Source of the DNA: SIG307 sp964609025
Lineage (GTDB): Bacteria > Bacillota > Clostridia > Lachnospirales > Lachnospiraceae
Assembly (NCBI GenBank): GCA_964609025.1
Contig: CAZSQM010000011.1
Span: 23,915-87,914 of the forward strand
Reading direction: 5' to 3'
Length of the DNA: 64,000 bases
Shown piece after piece: positions 34,972 through 42,757 of this stretch (its first letter is position 1; every line of letters starts with the position of its first letter). Made by a program: the position numbers and the translations under genes. A model generated the notes under the pieces. That model ran no database searches. It was not told where the DNA came from and saw only the letters and a list, made by a program, of their open reading frames with translations.

Positions 34972-35583
34972 ATGGCAGTAGATTTTAAAACGAGTGAAAC
35001 CAAAGAAAATTTAATGCGCGCCTTTGCGGGAGAAAGTCAGGCAAGAAACCGTTATACGTTTGCGGCGGAGCAGGCAAAGCAGCAGAAGCTTCATGTAGTG
35101 GAAGCGGTTTTTACCTATACGGCAAATCAGGAGAGGGAGCACGCGAAGGTATTTTATCATCACCTTTCCGAACTGGCGGGAGAAACCGTTCATATCGACG
35201 GCGGATATCCGATTGATATCAGCAGCAGTATTTCCGAACTTCTGCGGATGGCGCAGCACAACGAATACGAAGAGCATGACGACGTATACCAGGCGTTTGC
35301 CGAAAAAGCAAGCGAGGAGGGGTTCCAAAAGGTAGCGGCTTCTTTCCGGATGATTGCACAAATCGAGAAGATGCACGGCGACCGGTTCGGGAAGCTGGCG
35401 CAGCTGATGGAAGAAAATAAATTGTTTATTTCGGATGTGAAAACCGGCTGGATTTGTTTGAATTGCGGTCATGTATACGAGGGCGAGCAGGTGCCGGAAA
35501 AATGTCCGGTGTGCGACCATGACAGAGGCTATTTTATCCGTCTGGAGCTTTCTCCTTACAGCGGAAGCTGTTGTAAGGAATAA
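34972..35583 (+). CDS. Rubrerythrin
   Basis: A 203-residue non-haem iron protein that reduces hydrogen peroxide in anaerobes. The ferritin-like di-iron domain (about residues 1-145) shows GESQARNRY, NQEREHAK and QIEKMHGDRF, with ExxH iron ligands. The C-terminal rubredoxin-like domain has CLNCGHVY and KCPVCDHD, two CxxC pairs that bind one iron. ATG 34972 after GGAGGCAGGAA is preferred; a longer in-frame frame begins 150 bases upstream but has no family homology there. The repeat copy D begins 14 bases after the stop. Confidence 0.94.
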   Translation: MAVDFKTSETKENLMRAFAGESQARNRYTFAAEQAKQQKLHVVEAVFTYTANQEREHAKVFYHHLSELAGETVHIDGGYPIDISSSISELLRMAQHNEYEEHDDVYQAFAEKASEEGFQKVAASFRMIAQIEKMHGDRFGKLAQLMEENKLFISDVKTGWICLNCGHVYEGEQVPEKCPVCDHDRGYFIRLELSPYSGSCCKE

Positions 35584-35597
35584 GGGGCTGTCGCAGG

Positions 35598-35701
35598 CAG
35601 GGCAATCGCTTGTAAAGTTCCGAGGGGAAAAACATATTCTGCAACGTTCCGTAATCGGAAGCCGCTTTTTGCCCCTCGGAACTTTACAAGCGATTGCCCT
35701 G
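35598..35701. repeat. Palindromic repeat with perfect 30-bp arms (copy D)
   Basis: Arms at 35598-35627 and 35672-35701 are perfect inverted repeats of 30 bp, separated by 44 bases that hold an inner TTCCG-TAAT-CGGAA hairpin. The right part (35649-35703) matches 12285-12339 of copy A at 49 of 55 positions. It fills most of the gap between the rubrerythrin stop and the DUF2339 gene. Confidence 0.92.
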
Positions 35702-35797
35702 CGTCGCGGGGTCAAAGGCTTTTCTTTTTGGGTTATCTATGATAGAATAGATTTAAAAATAACCTTACGGACAGGGGGAGTCCGGGAAAGGGGAGAA

Positions 35798-38044
35798 ATG
35801 AACGAATCAGGGAATTTAGACAGGATAGAGCAAAGGCTCATGGCGTTAGAACGGGAGGTAGAAGAACTCCGAAGAACGTTAGAGCAGGAGAAGAAGGCGT
35901 CTTTGCCGAAGGAAGAAATCAAGAGCTTACAAACGGTTTTGCCGGTTCCGAACAGCGTCCCTGTTGTGCAAAGACAGGAGCAAAAGAAGCCGGAGGCTCC
36001 GAAGAAAACGGCAGCCGCGGGCTTTGAAGAGAAGATCGGCGGAAGGATTATGGGAATTGTGGCAGCCGTTTTGGTATTTGTGGGGCTTTTGCTGTTCGGA
36101 ACCGCGCTGTATGAGCGTCTGGGAGATACGGCTCGTATGGGGCTTTTGTTTACGGTCAGCTTTCTGCTTCTGGGTGCGGGGCTTTGGTTCGGACGGCGCA
36201 GACAAAGCTGGTTTACGGTATCGCTTACCGGCTGCGGTTTCGGAGCGGTCTATATTTCGCTATTTATCACGGCGTTGTATTTTCGGCAGATGAATGCGGA
36301 AATGCTGTATCTGCTGCTGTTTCTCTGGCTGGCGGGCGTCGGGCTTTATGTCTTTTGGCGGCGTTCCTATACCGTTGCCCTGCTCGGACAGGCAGGAACG
36401 GCGTTTTCCGTGATTTTCGGGAGTTTTTGGGTGGAAACGACAGGGCTTTACAATTTCCTGTGCGTGTATTTTTTCCTTATTTCCCAGCTTTATCTCTGGG
36501 TAGTGCTGTGGCGCTTCCTTCCGGCGGAAAAGGAAAAGCCGTATCCCTGGATACATAGTACGGCGGCGGGGCTGAATGTGTTGCAGCTGTTGTTTTTGAC
36601 TTATGCGTACAACACGCTGTTCGGAAGATTCGGAGAGCTGGGAGGGAAAAACTGGTTCGGCGGAGTGCTGCTTTGCCTGTATTGTTTTTTACTTCCGGTG
36701 TTCTTTTTACTGCGACAGCGTCTGCTTGCGGGTGTGATGCCGTATCCCCGGAGGCGGGAGCGGAGGCTTGCTGCGGATACGCTTCCGTTTTACCGGGCAG
36801 CGGGAGCGGCAGCCGTATTCTACGGTATTTACCAGCTGCTTTGCTGCATTGTTTTCTACACGGTGGCAACGGGGTTGTTTGCGGGGGATTCGGTACGATG
36901 CCTTTGGCTTTTGGCGGGACTGTCGGCAGTATGGCTTCTGTGCGAGTGCTTCGGTTTTGCCGGAACGGAGGGCGGCGGTGCCTGCGTCGTGACGTTATGT
37001 GCGGTACTGTTTGCGACAGGGGAGCTTTCCTGGGGGCTGCGGTATCTCGTACCGGCGGTGTTTGCGGTGATAACGGCGTGCTTCGGGCTGTTCGGAAAAG
37101 AGTATCCGGTTATGTTAAGGCGGGACGAAGTAACCGGGAAATGGACGTATGTATGCCGGGAGTATCGGGGAAGATGGCTGGAAAAGTTTGCGGCGGTGCT
37201 GTATTTGCCGCTGTTGGACTGGCAGTATAGTATCGGCGACGGTTGGGGAAGGTTCTGGTTTGCTGTTGTATTCGGCGTGCTTGTACTGACCGGGTGTATG
37301 GTCTTTTTGTATCGGAAGGGAGAACGGCACCGGTTTGCGGACGCCTGGAAAAAGGAATTGTATCTGTGCGGCCTTTTCCAGTTATTCTGGATGACCTCGG
37401 TGCTTTGCGAGTCTGTGGAGGGATTGCTTTGGCTGGAGGAACAGACGGTGCTTCTGACGGTGCTTGCGCTCGGAAACGGAGCCGCATTCTACGGCGGGCT
37501 TTGCCGTAGGGTGGAACGGCCGGGAGAAAAGGACAGGGCCGCCCTGTTTTTGACGAGGGGAATCCAAAGCGCTTTGTGGATCTGGGGTATGGTACTGCTC
37601 CGGTCCGTTGCCGGGGAGGAGAAGCCGTTTCTCTGCGTTTGGCTGTTGCTTTTGACGTTGTATCTTTGCGGAAGCGGAATGCGGGAGCAGTACCAAACCT
37701 ATCAGGAGAAAAAGGGCCTGGGTGTCTACTTCGGTGTGAAGGCGACGATATATCTTCTGGCAGCCCTGACGGCTTTCGAAGGAATCGAAGGCTATGTGGT
37801 GAGCTGCGCCCTGCTTTTGTTGGCGATTGCGGCGGTTCTGGCGGGCTTTCCTCTTCGTCTGGCACCGCTTAGGGTGTACGGGCTGTGTCTGGCGATGTTT
37901 GCGGTAGTCAAGCTTCTGATGGCGGATTTGAAGCATGATAACTCCATGGAAACGGTGCTTTGCTTCCTTGGCGCGGGAGTGCTTTGCTTTGGCATTAACT
38001 TTATATACAACCATGTGAAGCGGCGTTTTACGGAGAACGAATAA
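35798..38044 (+). CDS. DUF2339-family polytopic membrane protein
   Basis: A 748-residue protein. It starts with a coiled-coil-like segment (about residues 5-40, LDRIEQRLMALEREVEELRRTLE) and a Pro/Lys-rich stretch. After FEEKIGGRIMGIVAAVLVFVGL, about 20 membrane helices follow to the end. This layout (short cytoplasmic coiled coil, then many helices) is that of DUF2339 proteins, whose function is unknown. A long in-frame extension starting inside the rubrerythrin gene crosses the palindrome and is rejected; ATG 35798 has AAAGGGGAGA upstream. It ends in a terminator. Confidence 0.78.
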   Translation: MNESGNLDRIEQRLMALEREVEELRRTLEQEKKASLPKEEIKSLQTVLPVPNSVPVVQRQEQKKPEAPKKTAAAGFEEKIGGRIMGIVAAVLVFVGLLLFGTALYERLGDTARMGLLFTVSFLLLGAGLWFGRRRQSWFTVSLTGCGFGAVYISLFITALYFRQMNAEMLYLLLFLWLAGVGLYVFWRRSYTVALLGQAGTAFSVIFGSFWVETTGLYNFLCVYFFLISQLYLWVVLWRFLPAEKEKPYPWIHSTAAGLNVLQLLFLTYAYNTLFGRFGELGGKNWFGGVLLCLYCFLLPVFFLLRQRLLAGVMPYPRRRERRLAADTLPFYRAAGAAAVFYGIYQLLCCIVFYTVATGLFAGDSVRCLWLLAGLSAVWLLCECFGFAGTEGGGACVVTLCAVLFATGELSWGLRYLVPAVFAVITACFGLFGKEYPVMLRRDEVTGKWTYVCREYRGRWLEKFAAVLYLPLLDWQYSIGDGWGRFWFAVVFGVLVLTGCMVFLYRKGERHRFADAWKKELYLCGLFQLFWMTSVLCESVEGLLWLEEQTVLLTVLALGNGAAFYGGLCRRVERPGEKDRAALFLTRGIQSALWIWGMVLLRSVAGEEKPFLCVWLLLLTLYLCGSGMREQYQTYQEKKGLGVYFGVKATIYLLAALTAFEGIEGYVVSCALLLLAIAAVLAGFPLRLAPLRVYGLCLAMFAVVKLLMADLKHDNSMETVLCFLGAGVLCFGINFIYNHVKRRFTENE

Positions 38045-38083
38045 AGAAACGGAGAGAAGTTTTCCGGAATAACTTTTTACAAT

Positions 38084-38107
38084 AAGGGGGTTGTCAAGCC
38101 CCCTTTT
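38084..38107 (+). terminator. Short terminator after the DUF2339 gene
   Basis: AAGGGGG pairs with CCCCCTT (38084-38090 / 38099-38105), followed by TTTT. The next promoter's -35 box lies in its loop. Confidence 0.75.
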
Positions 38108-38120
38108 GTTCTGCTATAAT
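38091..38120 (+). promoter_or_regulatory. SigA promoter of the NCS2 permease gene
   Basis: TTGTCA (38091-38096) and TATAAT (38115-38120) are spaced by 18 bases; the -35 overlaps the preceding terminator. Confidence 0.7.
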
Positions 38121-38142
38121 TAGCTGGGTGAAAGAATTGAAA

Positions 38143-38173
38143 GTCTTGTCGTATTCGGACAGGATTTTTTTTT
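38143..38173 (+). terminator. Leader terminator (possible attenuator) before the NCS2 permease
   Basis: GTCTTGTC (38143-38150) pairs with GACAGGAT (38158-38165), allowing G-U pairs, over a 7-base loop, and runs into nine T. It lies between the promoter and the start codon, so read-through must be regulated or leaky. Confidence 0.65.
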
Positions 38174-38245
38174 GGAAATCCGGAGGGCAGATATAAATTG
38201 CCGAGGGGCGTTTATATAGAAAAATACTTTCAGGAGGAAGAGCAA

Positions 38246-39655
38246 ATGAAACTTATTTATGATGTGGAAGACAGAATGGGCTTTGGTAAGCTGGTTGTCT
38301 TCGCAATCCAGCAGCTCCTGGCCATTATGGCTGCGACCCTTGTGGTGCCGATGATTATCGGACACGGAATGAAGTCGGAGGCTGCGTTATTCGGTGCGGG
38401 CGTCGGTACGTTGGTGTATATCGCCTTTACAAAGAAAAAGAGTCCGGTATTCTTAGGCTCCTCTTTTGCCTTTCTTGGTTCTATGGCGGCGGCATTTGCC
38501 GGCGGCGTGTCGATGGAAGTGGGGTATCTCGGATTGATTCTCGGCGCTGTTTTTGCGGGTCTTGTTTATGTTGCGATTGCAGCGGTTGTTAAGGTAGTCG
38601 GCGTGGAGTGGATTAATAAGCTGATGCCTGCGGTTGTAATCGGCCCGACGGTTGCGATTATCGGACTTTCTCTTGCAGGAAACGCTATCGGCGATTTAAC
38701 CTCCGGCGAAGTATTTAAAACCGAGATGGTAGACGGCGTTGCGGTAAGTACGCAGCTTGCTTCTCCGCTTGCAACGATTCTCTGCGGTCTGGTTACTCTG
38801 TTTGTGACGATTCTTTGCTCTACCTACGGGAAGAAGACCTTAAAGCTGATTCCGTTTATTATGGGTATTCTGGCAGGCTATGTGGTGGCAGCGGTGCTTA
38901 CCTGTATCGGAAATGCGGCAGGCATTGACGCGTTAAAGGTAATGAGCTTTGACGCTCTTACCGGTCTGGTAAAGAATGCGGAGGGTGAGTTTGCCGTTAC
39001 GCTGGGTACGTTTGTTTCCGTACCGGAGTTTACGTTTATGACGGCGCTCGGCGGCTTTAAGGAAATCACCGGTTCCTACATCGGAACGATTGCGGTAGCT
39101 TATGTTCCGGTAGCATTTGTTGTATTTGCGGAGCATATTGCAGACCATAAGAATATCTCCTCGATTATTGAACGCGATTTGTTAAAAGAGCCTGGTTTGA
39201 GCCGCACGTTGCTTGGCGACGGCGTCGGTTCCATGGCGGGTGCGATTTTCGGCGGCTGCCCGAATACGACCTACGGTGAGTCGGTTGGTTGTGTGGCAAT
39301 CACGAGAAACGCTTCCGTGATTACGATTATTGCAGCGGCTGTCGGAGCAATCCTGATTTCTTTCCTCAGCCCGTTCGTTGCTTTTGTAAATTCGATTCCG
39401 TCCTGTGTTATGGGCGGCGTTTGCATGGCACTGTACGGATTCATCGCAGTCAGCGGCTTAAAAATGTTGCAGAAGGTGGATTTGGGACAGAATAAGAATC
39501 TGTTTGTTGTATCCACGATTCTCATTGCCGGTATCGGCGGTCTTTCCGTAACCTTCGGCAAGGTAACGCTTACTTCCATTGCCTGCGCTTTGATTCTCGG
39601 TATTATTGTAAATGTAATGCTTTCTAAGGAAAAACAGGAAGAAACGGAAGAATAA
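38246..39655 (+). CDS. uraA: NCS2-family nucleobase permease (uracil/xanthine)
   Basis: A 469-residue membrane transporter with about 14 helices. Family features include FAIQQLLAIMAATLVVP near the start, the QGFP-like GSSFAFLGS region, and the NCS2 signature in VIGPTVAIIGLSLA and FGGCPNTTYGESVG. The NTTYGE motif is typical of UraA/PyrP uracil permeases. It imports uracil or xanthine with protons. ATG 38246 follows CAGGAGGAAG and is preferred over an in-frame start 48 bases upstream. The leader terminator suggests control by transcription attenuation; no clear PyrR site or purine riboswitch was seen. Confidence 0.88.
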   Translation: MKLIYDVEDRMGFGKLVVFAIQQLLAIMAATLVVPMIIGHGMKSEAALFGAGVGTLVYIAFTKKKSPVFLGSSFAFLGSMAAAFAGGVSMEVGYLGLILGAVFAGLVYVAIAAVVKVVGVEWINKLMPAVVIGPTVAIIGLSLAGNAIGDLTSGEVFKTEMVDGVAVSTQLASPLATILCGLVTLFVTILCSTYGKKTLKLIPFIMGILAGYVVAAVLTCIGNAAGIDALKVMSFDALTGLVKNAEGEFAVTLGTFVSVPEFTFMTALGGFKEITGSYIGTIAVAYVPVAFVVFAEHIADHKNISSIIERDLLKEPGLSRTLLGDGVGSMAGAIFGGCPNTTYGESVGCVAITRNASVITIIAAAVGAILISFLSPFVAFVNSIPSCVMGGVCMALYGFIAVSGLKMLQKVDLGQNKNLFVVSTILIAGIGGLSVTFGKVTLTSIACALILGIIVNVMLSKEKQEETEE

Positions 39656-39774
39656 AAACCACTTTCTTCCAAGGAAGCAGCCATACATATTTTTCTTCGA
39701 TTGACACACAATAGTATTGTAAAAAGCAGGATACAATTGTGAAAGAGCTGTTTAGTCAACGGAGGTATCTTTAG

Positions 39775-40320
39775 ATGAAAGCAACAGGAATTGTAAGGCG
39801 GATAGACGACCTCGGCAGAGTGGTAGTGCCGAAGGAAATCAGAAGAACGTTAAGAATCCGGGAAGGGGACCCTTTGGAGATTTTTACCGACCGGGAAGGG
39901 GAGATTATTTTAAAAAAGTATTCTCCTATCGGTGAGCTTGGACTTTTTGCGAAGCAGTTTGCGGAATCTATGGCACAGACAACGGGACATATTGCGGTAA
40001 TATCGGATCGGGACCAGTTCATTGCGATGGCGGGAACTGCGAAAAAGGATTTGCTGGCAAAGTCTATCAGTCGTGAACTGGAGAATCTGATGACCGACCG
40101 GGAAAGCGTTGTTGCGGTAAAGGGCGAAAAGGGGTATATTCCGATCGGTACGGAGGAAGATGAGTTTGAACAGCAGGTGATTGCGCCGATTATCAGTGAG
40201 GGCGACGTGATAGGAGCTGTTATGATTCTTTCCAAGGATAAGAAAGAACGGCTGAGCAATATGGAACTGAAAATTGCAGGAACGGCCGCGGCATTTTTGG
40301 GAAGACAGATGGAGCAGTAA
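39775..40320 (+). CDS. spoVT: Stage V sporulation protein T
   Basis: A 181-residue transcription factor of the AbrB family that acts in the forespore under SigG. The N-terminal swapped-hairpin DNA-binding domain is nearly invariant (KATGIVRRIDDLGRVVVPKEIRRTLRIREGDPLEIF, about residues 2-37 in pieces). The C-terminal GAF domain spans about 55-180. Length matches B. subtilis SpoVT. In B. subtilis it heads the block that runs to ftsH, and the same holds here except that mazG is missing. No convincing SigG promoter was identified in the 119-base upstream gap. Confidence 0.94.
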   Translation: MKATGIVRRIDDLGRVVVPKEIRRTLRIREGDPLEIFTDREGEIILKKYSPIGELGLFAKQFAESMAQTTGHIAVISDRDQFIAMAGTAKKDLLAKSISRELENLMTDRESVVAVKGEKGYIPIGTEEDEFEQQVIAPIISEGDVIGAVMILSKDKKERLSNMELKIAGTAAAFLGRQMEQ

Positions 40321-40392
40321 AAGAAGCGGATGCTTCGCAGGATGTGCACGATGGGCAGAGGAACACTGTTTTACGGCTGCACATCGGTGTGT

Positions 40393-40442
40393 AAAGCGGA
40401 ACAAGTCCCGGAAGGCTTGCGGGACTTGCTCCGCTTTGTTTT
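40393..40442 (+). terminator. Strong terminator after spoVT
   Basis: AAAGCGGA-ACAAGTCCCG pairs with CGGGACTTG-CTCCGCTTT almost perfectly, followed by TTTGTTTT. Confidence 0.9.
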
Positions 40443-40567
40443 AAAAAAGGGCCCGTTATGCTTCCGACTTTTTCGACCCGGCGGCAAAAATCGGACGGAA
40501 AAACGAGTGGAAATGCCTTAAAAACGGGAGTTTTTCAATATATTTCATAGGAAATAGCGAAGAACTC

Positions 40568-40596
40568 TTGACAAATGCGGCAAATCAGTTTATAAA
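40568..40596 (+). promoter_or_regulatory. SigA promoter of hup
   Basis: A perfect TTGACA and TATAAA are spaced by 17 bases, 37 bases before the ATG. Confidence 0.85.
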
Positions 40597-40632
40597 TAAA
40601 GTATCTAATACTTTTCGAGGAGGGAAATTTAC

Positions 40633-40908
40633 ATGAACAAGGCAGAATTAGTAGCAGCAATGGCAGAGAACGCAGGATTATCCAAGAAGGATTCCGAGAA
40701 GGCGTTAGCAGCTTTTGTAAGCGTAGTAACGGATGAGTTAAAGAAGGGCGAGAAGGTTCAGTTAGTTGGCTTCGGTACGTTCGAGGTAGCTGCAAGACCG
40801 GAGAGAACCGGTAGAAATCCGCAGACGAAGAAGGCAATTAAGATTCCGGCATCCAAGGCTCCGAAGTTTAAGGCTGGTAAGGCATTAAAGGATACGGTTA
40901 ACGCATAG
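40633..40908 (+). CDS. hup: HU-family nucleoid protein
   Basis: A 91-residue DNA-bending protein of the HU/IHF family. The signature GFGTFEVAARPERTGRNPQT is the beta-arm that wraps the minor groove, and the N-terminal MNKAELVAAMAENAGLSKKD is typical. It compacts the nucleoid and is usually very abundant, in line with its strong promoter, GAGGAGGG ribosome site and codon use dominated by a few favoured codons. It is flanked by terminators on both sides and so forms a single-gene unit inside the spoVT-ftsH block. Confidence 0.97.
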   Translation: MNKAELVAAMAENAGLSKKDSEKALAAFVSVVTDELKKGEKVQLVGFGTFEVAARPERTGRNPQTKKAIKIPASKAPKFKAGKALKDTVNA

Positions 40909-40942
40909 TTTGATGCAGTTGAATTTTGCCAAATGAATTTTT

Positions 40943-41008
40943 AGAACCGCCTTTGTACGGTTCTGAGGCTGCCCACGAGGTATCGGTGTGAGCAGCCTCT
41001 TTTTGTTT
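40943..41008 (+). terminator. Tandem hairpins terminating hup
   Basis: A small AGAACCG/CGGTTCT hairpin (40943-40964) is followed by GAGGCTGC/GCAGCCTC (40965-40972 / 40992-40999) with five T. Confidence 0.88.
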
Positions 41009-41070
41009 TATAGGAAGTACCGCGCGGAAGTGCATTCCTATACATTGTTCTTTTTCTTACAGGAGGCAGT

Positions 41071-41310
41071 ATGAGATTAGATAAGTTTTTGAAAGTATCC
41101 CGCTTAATTAAGCGCAGAACGGTCGCAAACGAGGCGTGTGATGCAGGCCGTGTCATGATTAACGATAAACCGGCGAAGGCGTCCGCGAATGTCAAGGTCG
41201 GGGATGTGATTGAAATCGGCTTCGGCGGCAAGGCAGTGCGTGTAGAGGTACTGGATGTGCAGGAAACAACGCGGAAAGAGGACGCGAAGGAACTGTTCCG
41301 CTATTTATAG
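41071..41310 (+). CDS. rqcP: S4-domain RNA-binding protein RqcP (YabO)
   Basis: A 79-residue protein consisting almost entirely of an S4 RNA-binding domain (MRLDKFLKVSRLIKRRTVANEAC, then GRVMINDKPAKASANVKVGD). In B. subtilis RqcP works with RqcH on stalled 50S subunits, binding the P-site tRNA during alanine tailing of unfinished proteins. Its position between hup and yabP matches the conserved gene order. A CAGGAGG ribosome site precedes ATG 41071. Confidence 0.92.
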   Translation: MRLDKFLKVSRLIKRRTVANEACDAGRVMINDKPAKASANVKVGDVIEIGFGGKAVRVEVLDVQETTRKEDAKELFRYL

Positions 41311-41351
41311 GGAAACAATGATTATATCGGTGTTTCCTTAGAACTGTGCTG

Positions 41352-41380
41352 TCATAAGCGGCGTTTTCCGGACATATGCT
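41352..41380 (+). promoter_or_regulatory. Candidate SigE promoter of yabP-yabQ
   Basis: TCATAA and CATATGCT are spaced by 15 bases, close to the mother-cell SigE consensus (ATA-type -35, CATA-type -10). yabP is SigE-dependent in B. subtilis. Confidence 0.5.
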
Positions 41381-41409
41381 ATAAAGAAACGGTGCTGTGA
41401 GGCGTTTGC

Positions 41410-41694
41410 ATGGAACAAAAACAGGAAGCGGGGGCGCATAAGCTGACCCTTGCGGGGCGGAAAATGCTTGCCCTGACCGGAGTAAAAGAGGTCATTTCCT
41501 TTGATGCCAAAGAGGTCGTGCTGGATACAACGCAGGGGGTTCTTATGTTGCGCGGCGACGAGATGAATGTGACAAGGCTTCTGGTGGAAAAAGGGGAAAT
41601 GGATTTAGAAGGGCGGATTGACAGCCTGATTTACACCGAACGCGGAAAGGGAAAACGGCGTGAGGAATCCTTTGCGAAGCGTCTGTTTGGGTAG
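41410..41694 (+). CDS. yabP: Sporulation protein YabP
   Basis: A 94-residue protein of the YabP/YqfC family, required for spore cortex formation in B. subtilis and made in the mother cell. The typical LTLAGRKMLALTGVKEVISFDAKEVVLDT-like pattern (in parts: LAGRKML, GVKEV, SFDAKEVVL, TTQGVL) is present, with GDEMNVTRL and the GRIDSLIYTE end. It lies 14 bases before yabQ. The candidate SigE promoter upstream fits its expected timing. Confidence 0.93.
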   Translation: MEQKQEAGAHKLTLAGRKMLALTGVKEVISFDAKEVVLDTTQGVLMLRGDEMNVTRLLVEKGEMDLEGRIDSLIYTERGKGKRREESFAKRLFG

Positions 41695-41708
41695 GGGACG
41701 GACGGCCT

Positions 41709-42215
41709 ATGAATTACGAAATTGTAGGGGAAGTGCGTTTTTTTCTCGCGGCGGTGCTGTTAGGTGCGGCTGCGGCAATGGTGTATGATATTCTGCGGGT
41801 ATGGCGGAGATTCCGCCGGCAGACGTTGTTTGCCGTTTCCGTGCAGGATTTTATCTTCTGGTTTGTATTGGGAATCTTCGGATTCCGCCTGATTTATTAT
41901 TACAATGCGGGAACACTGCGTTTCTTTGCGCTTGGCGGCATTCTGCTCGGCGCCTGCATTTATGTATGGACCTTAGGGCGGTTTTTTGTAAAATATTGCT
42001 TGAAACTGCTGTTATTTTTGACATTTCCTCTGCGAAGGGGATTGAATTTTTTACGAAAAAAGAGTAAACTGATACATAAGAAATTCCGAAAACGGATTCG
42101 GACGTCAAAAGGCGGTTCCCGATTGCGGAGCGTTCGCATCGGTGGGGCGGCACACAAACCCAAAAAGGGAAAGCACGGAAGGAAGGATGCACTTGCGGCA
42201 GAAAAACGGAAATAA
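41709..42215 (+). CDS. yabQ: Spore cortex membrane protein YabQ
   Basis: A 168-residue membrane protein. Four predicted helices lie at about residues 10-30, 48-68, 70-90 and 95-112. The YabQ pattern is seen in GAAAAMVYDILRVWRRFRR and VQDFIFWFVLGIF. The C-terminal 50 residues are strongly basic and extend past the family core. In B. subtilis YabQ is needed for cortex synthesis on the outer forespore membrane. Its end overlaps the start of divIC by 29 bases. Confidence 0.9.
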   Translation: MNYEIVGEVRFFLAAVLLGAAAAMVYDILRVWRRFRRQTLFAVSVQDFIFWFVLGIFGFRLIYYYNAGTLRFFALGGILLGACIYVWTLGRFFVKYCLKLLLFLTFPLRRGLNFLRKKSKLIHKKFRKRIRTSKGGSRLRSVRIGGAAHKPKKGKHGRKDALAAEKRK

Positions 42216-42525
42216 AGGGCTTATATCATCGTTTATGACGGTGCTGTTCGGCAGGACGGGGCTTCGGCTGCTGTTAGTGGTTGTAGTTGTGATATGCGTT
42301 GTACTCGGTCACAGCAAGAGCGGGGCGGCGGTGAAGGAAAAGGAGCTGGCAAGACAGAAGGCGGCTTATGAGGAACAGCTGCTGGCAGAGGAGGAACGTC
42401 AGAAGCAGTTAGAGGAGGAAACAGCCTATCGCCAGACAAAGCAGTACATAGAAGAACTGGCAAGGGAGAAGCTTGGCTTGGTTAAGCCGGATGAAATCCT
42501 GCTCCGGGGAGAGGACGCGCAGTAA
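42187..42525 (+). CDS. divIC: Septum formation initiator DivIC/FtsB-like
   Basis: A 112-residue bitopic division protein. It has a short cytoplasmic N-terminus, one membrane helix (about residues 23-42, LRLLLVVVVVICVVLG) and an extracytoplasmic coiled coil (about 50-90; KEKELARQKAAYEEQLLAEEE..). The AREKLGLVKPDEILL end is characteristic of the DivIC/FtsB family. It forms the division complex with FtsL and DivIB. ATG 42187 follows GGAAGGAAGG and overlaps yabQ by 29 bases; the longer in-frame start at 42142 lies deep in yabQ. Confidence 0.9.
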   Translation: MHLRQKNGNKGLISSFMTVLFGRTGLRLLLVVVVVICVVLGHSKSGAAVKEKELARQKAAYEEQLLAEEERQKQLEEETAYRQTKQYIEELAREKLGLVKPDEILLRGEDAQ

Positions 42526-42562
42526 GGCGGCTTCCGGGATGGGAAATAAGTCGAGATTTTTA

Positions 42563-42600
42563 GGATTCGGGTCCGGGTACGGACTTCGGGTCCTTTTTTG
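42563..42600 (+). terminator. Terminator after divIC
   Basis: An outer GGATTCGG/TTCGGGTCC stem with G-U pairs and an inner GTCCG-GGTA-CGGAC stem are followed by six T. Confidence 0.8.
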
Positions 42601-42628
42601 TCGTACAGTTTTAGGGGAGGTTTCCGGT

Positions 42629-42662
42629 TTCGACAGAAGACCGCCTGACTTTGTGCTAGAAT
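42629..42662 (+). promoter_or_regulatory. Candidate Spo0A box and sporulation promoter of spoIIE
   Basis: TTCGACA (42629-42635) is the exact reverse complement of the 0A box TGTCGAA. It is followed after 21 bases by TAGAAT (42657-42662). Spo0A-activated SigA promoters of spoIIE and spoIIG in B. subtilis have a similarly long spacer. Confidence 0.55.
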
Positions 42663-42757
42663 TTCTAATACGTCGTTTACGAAAGACCGGAGCGGCAAGC
42701 CGGTTTCGTGAAGGAGGTACCGGAAAAAGGACAAGCAGGAGGCTGACAGGAAGTATT

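Noticed and set aside
37110..37865. A 251-codon minus-strand frame inside the DUF2339 gene
   Set aside because: Composition (Pro, Arg, Ser) and lack of a start signal mark it as a shadow of the + strand gene.
38143..38220. PyrR-binding attenuator or purine riboswitch before the NCS2 permease
   Set aside because: ATCCGGAGGGC only loosely resembles the PyrR-binding loop and has wrong spacing; the leader is too short for a purine aptamer.
39690..39774. SigA or SigG promoter for spoVT
   Set aside because: TTGACA at 39701 has no -10 at 16-18 bases, and no TGNATA/CATANTA pair with proper spacing was found.
40330..40521. A 63-codon frame after spoVT
   Set aside because: It covers the spoVT terminator hairpin, has no ribosome site and shows no domain or hydrophobic segment.
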